DNA of 6,152 bases from Desulfobacteraceae bacterium (GTDB lineage Bacteria > Desulfobacterota > Desulfobacteria > Desulfobacterales > JAABPS01). This document shows positions 5,421 through 6,152 of the stretch, one piece after another. The notes beneath the pieces were generated by a model. It searched no databases. It was given only the letters and a program-made list of their open reading frames with translations, and was not told the DNA's origin. Position 1 is the stretch's first letter; each line of letters opens with the position of its first letter. A program made the translations under genes and the position numbers. The DNA lies in contig JAABPS010000174.1 of NCBI GenBank assembly GCA_011391835.1, forward strand, positions 1 to 6,152, given 5' to 3'.

Positions 5421-6152
5421 TTAAATGGAGGGCGGTTGTAGCTCTTCCACTTCCACTTCACTGGGCTCTGTGGTTTTGTGTTTTAGTGACTTTTGCACCG
5501 TTATATATACACCCGATATGACATAGGTAAGGCCTAAAACAAACAGAACCACGGCCGGCTCATACGCAATTAAAATCAATATCAGAACCGCTGCAACCAG
5601 CACATTAAAATTCATTTCCCGAAACAGTTCCGGTTTCTTGAAGCTGTAATATTTAAACGTACTTACCATTAAAAATGCAAGTATGTAAAGCATAATAAGT
5701 ATCAGGACAGGATAGGTAGTGGACGTAATATCAAGCCGGTTATAAAACAGCACGGTCACTGAAACCATACCAGCCCCTGCAGGTATGGGCAGGCCTGTAA
5801 AATATTCACTACTGGTTGTACCGACATTTGTATTAAACCGTGCCAGCCGTAATGCGCCACAGATAGCGAACAAAAATGCCGCAAGCCATCCGATCTTTCC
5901 AAAGGGTTTCAGCGCCCATAAATAAACCATCAATCCGGGTGCAAGGCCAAACGATATCAGATCCGCAAGAGAATCATATTCAATCCCGAATTTGCTGGTT
6001 GCTTTTGTCGCCCGTGCAATTTTCCCGTCCATGCCATCAAACAGACCGGCAATAATAATGGCAACTGCCGCAGCGCCAAAATTACCGTTAATGGATGACA
6101 CAATGGAATAAAATCCGCAGAAAAAGTTTAAGGAGGTAAACATATTCGGCAA
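5421..6152 (-). CDS. pssA: CDP-diacylglycerol-serine O-phosphatidyltransferase, 5' end missing
   Basis: Transfers a phosphatidyl group from CDP-diacylglycerol to L-serine, giving phosphatidylserine, the precursor of phosphatidylethanolamine; it acts in the inner membrane. The complete CDP-alcohol phosphotransferase motif is present, counting from the first visible codon: Asp39, Asp42-Gly43, Ala46-Arg47, Gly56, Asp60 and Asp64, with the expected spacing. About six to eight hydrophobic segments surround it (for example near 25-38, 87-103, 147-165 and 182-217). The opening residues PNMFTSLNFFCGF match the usual PssA N-terminus, which normally follows a few more residues and a Leu. The first codon here is TTG at the window edge and is probably that internal Leu, so the true start lies outside. 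The tail after about residue 222 is hydrophilic and acidic. The stop is TAA. The family is secure; the serine substrate is inferred from overall PssA resemblance. Confidence 0.9.
   Translation of the reverse strand: MPNMFTSLNFFCGFYSIVSSINGNFGAAAVAIIIAGLFDGMDGKIARATKATSKFGIEYDSLADLISFGLAPGLMVYLWALKPFGKIGWLAAFLFAICGALRLARFNTNVGTTSSEYFTGLPIPAGAGMVSVTVLFYNRLDITSTTYPVLILIMLYILAFLMVSTFKYYSFKKPELFREMNFNVLVAAVLILILIAYEPAVVLFVLGLTYVISGVYITVQKSLKHKTTEPSEVEVEELQPPSI

Noticed and set aside
6150..6152. TTG as a start codon for pssA
   Set aside because: PssA proteins normally have several residues and a Leu before PN-FT, so this TTG is probably an internal Leu codon and the gene is cut by the window edge.
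842..6152. A new defence or mobile system hidden among the genes
   Set aside because: Every long gap-free stretch is covered by a recognised housekeeping or enzyme family; there are no transposase, integrase, toxin-antitoxin or repeat-array signs.

Overview
All eight genes in this 6.15 kb window lie on the minus strand, so transcription runs from the right edge to the left. In that order they are pssA (5' end beyond the window), a leuB-type dehydrogenase, greA, rpoZ, a short ttcA-like PP-loop gene, folE2, a ferredoxin-nitroreductase fusion gene and ogt. The products are ordinary bacterial housekeeping or accessory enzymes. I see no mobile element, CRISPR array, RNA gene or toxin-antitoxin pair. 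A CDP-DAG serine phosphatidyltransferase and a omega subunit of proteobacterial type point to a Gram-negative bacterium. Moderate GC, a [4Fe-4S]-rich flavoenzyme and a phospholipid gene next to leuB would suit an anaerobic deltaproteobacterium (Desulfobacterota). That placement is inference, not proof.

Right part (about 3370-6152): pssA makes phosphatidylserine at the inner membrane. It is followed by a strong hairpin with a U-rich tail, then leuB (leucine biosynthesis). After 29 bases comes greA (rescue of backtracked RNA polymerase), and after 81 bases rpoZ (RNA polymerase omega subunit). greA and rpoZ both act on RNA polymerase.

Middle (1751-3363): the ttcA-like gene begins only 8 bases after the rpoZ stop, and folE2 25 bases after the ttcA-like stop. 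rpoZ, ttcA-like and folE2 therefore look co-transcribed. TtcA-type enzymes thiolate tRNA. FolE2 makes dihydroneopterin triphosphate, which feeds folate and, in many bacteria, queuosine.

Left part (1-1750): a stand-alone flavin/Fe-S oxidoreductase of unknown substrate, then ogt (direct repair of O6-alkylguanine). ogt seems to have its own sigma70-like promoter and a terminator that starts in its last codons. Bases 1-161 hold no gene I can support.

Three points deserve a second look. The LeuB-like enzyme carries Lys-Tyr at the position that gives E. coli isocitrate dehydrogenase NADP specificity. Four of the seven complete genes must start at GTG or TTG because in-frame stops leave no ATG. The ttcA-like protein has lost one cysteine of the second CxxC pair of E. 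coli TtcA. No clearly new multi-gene system is visible.
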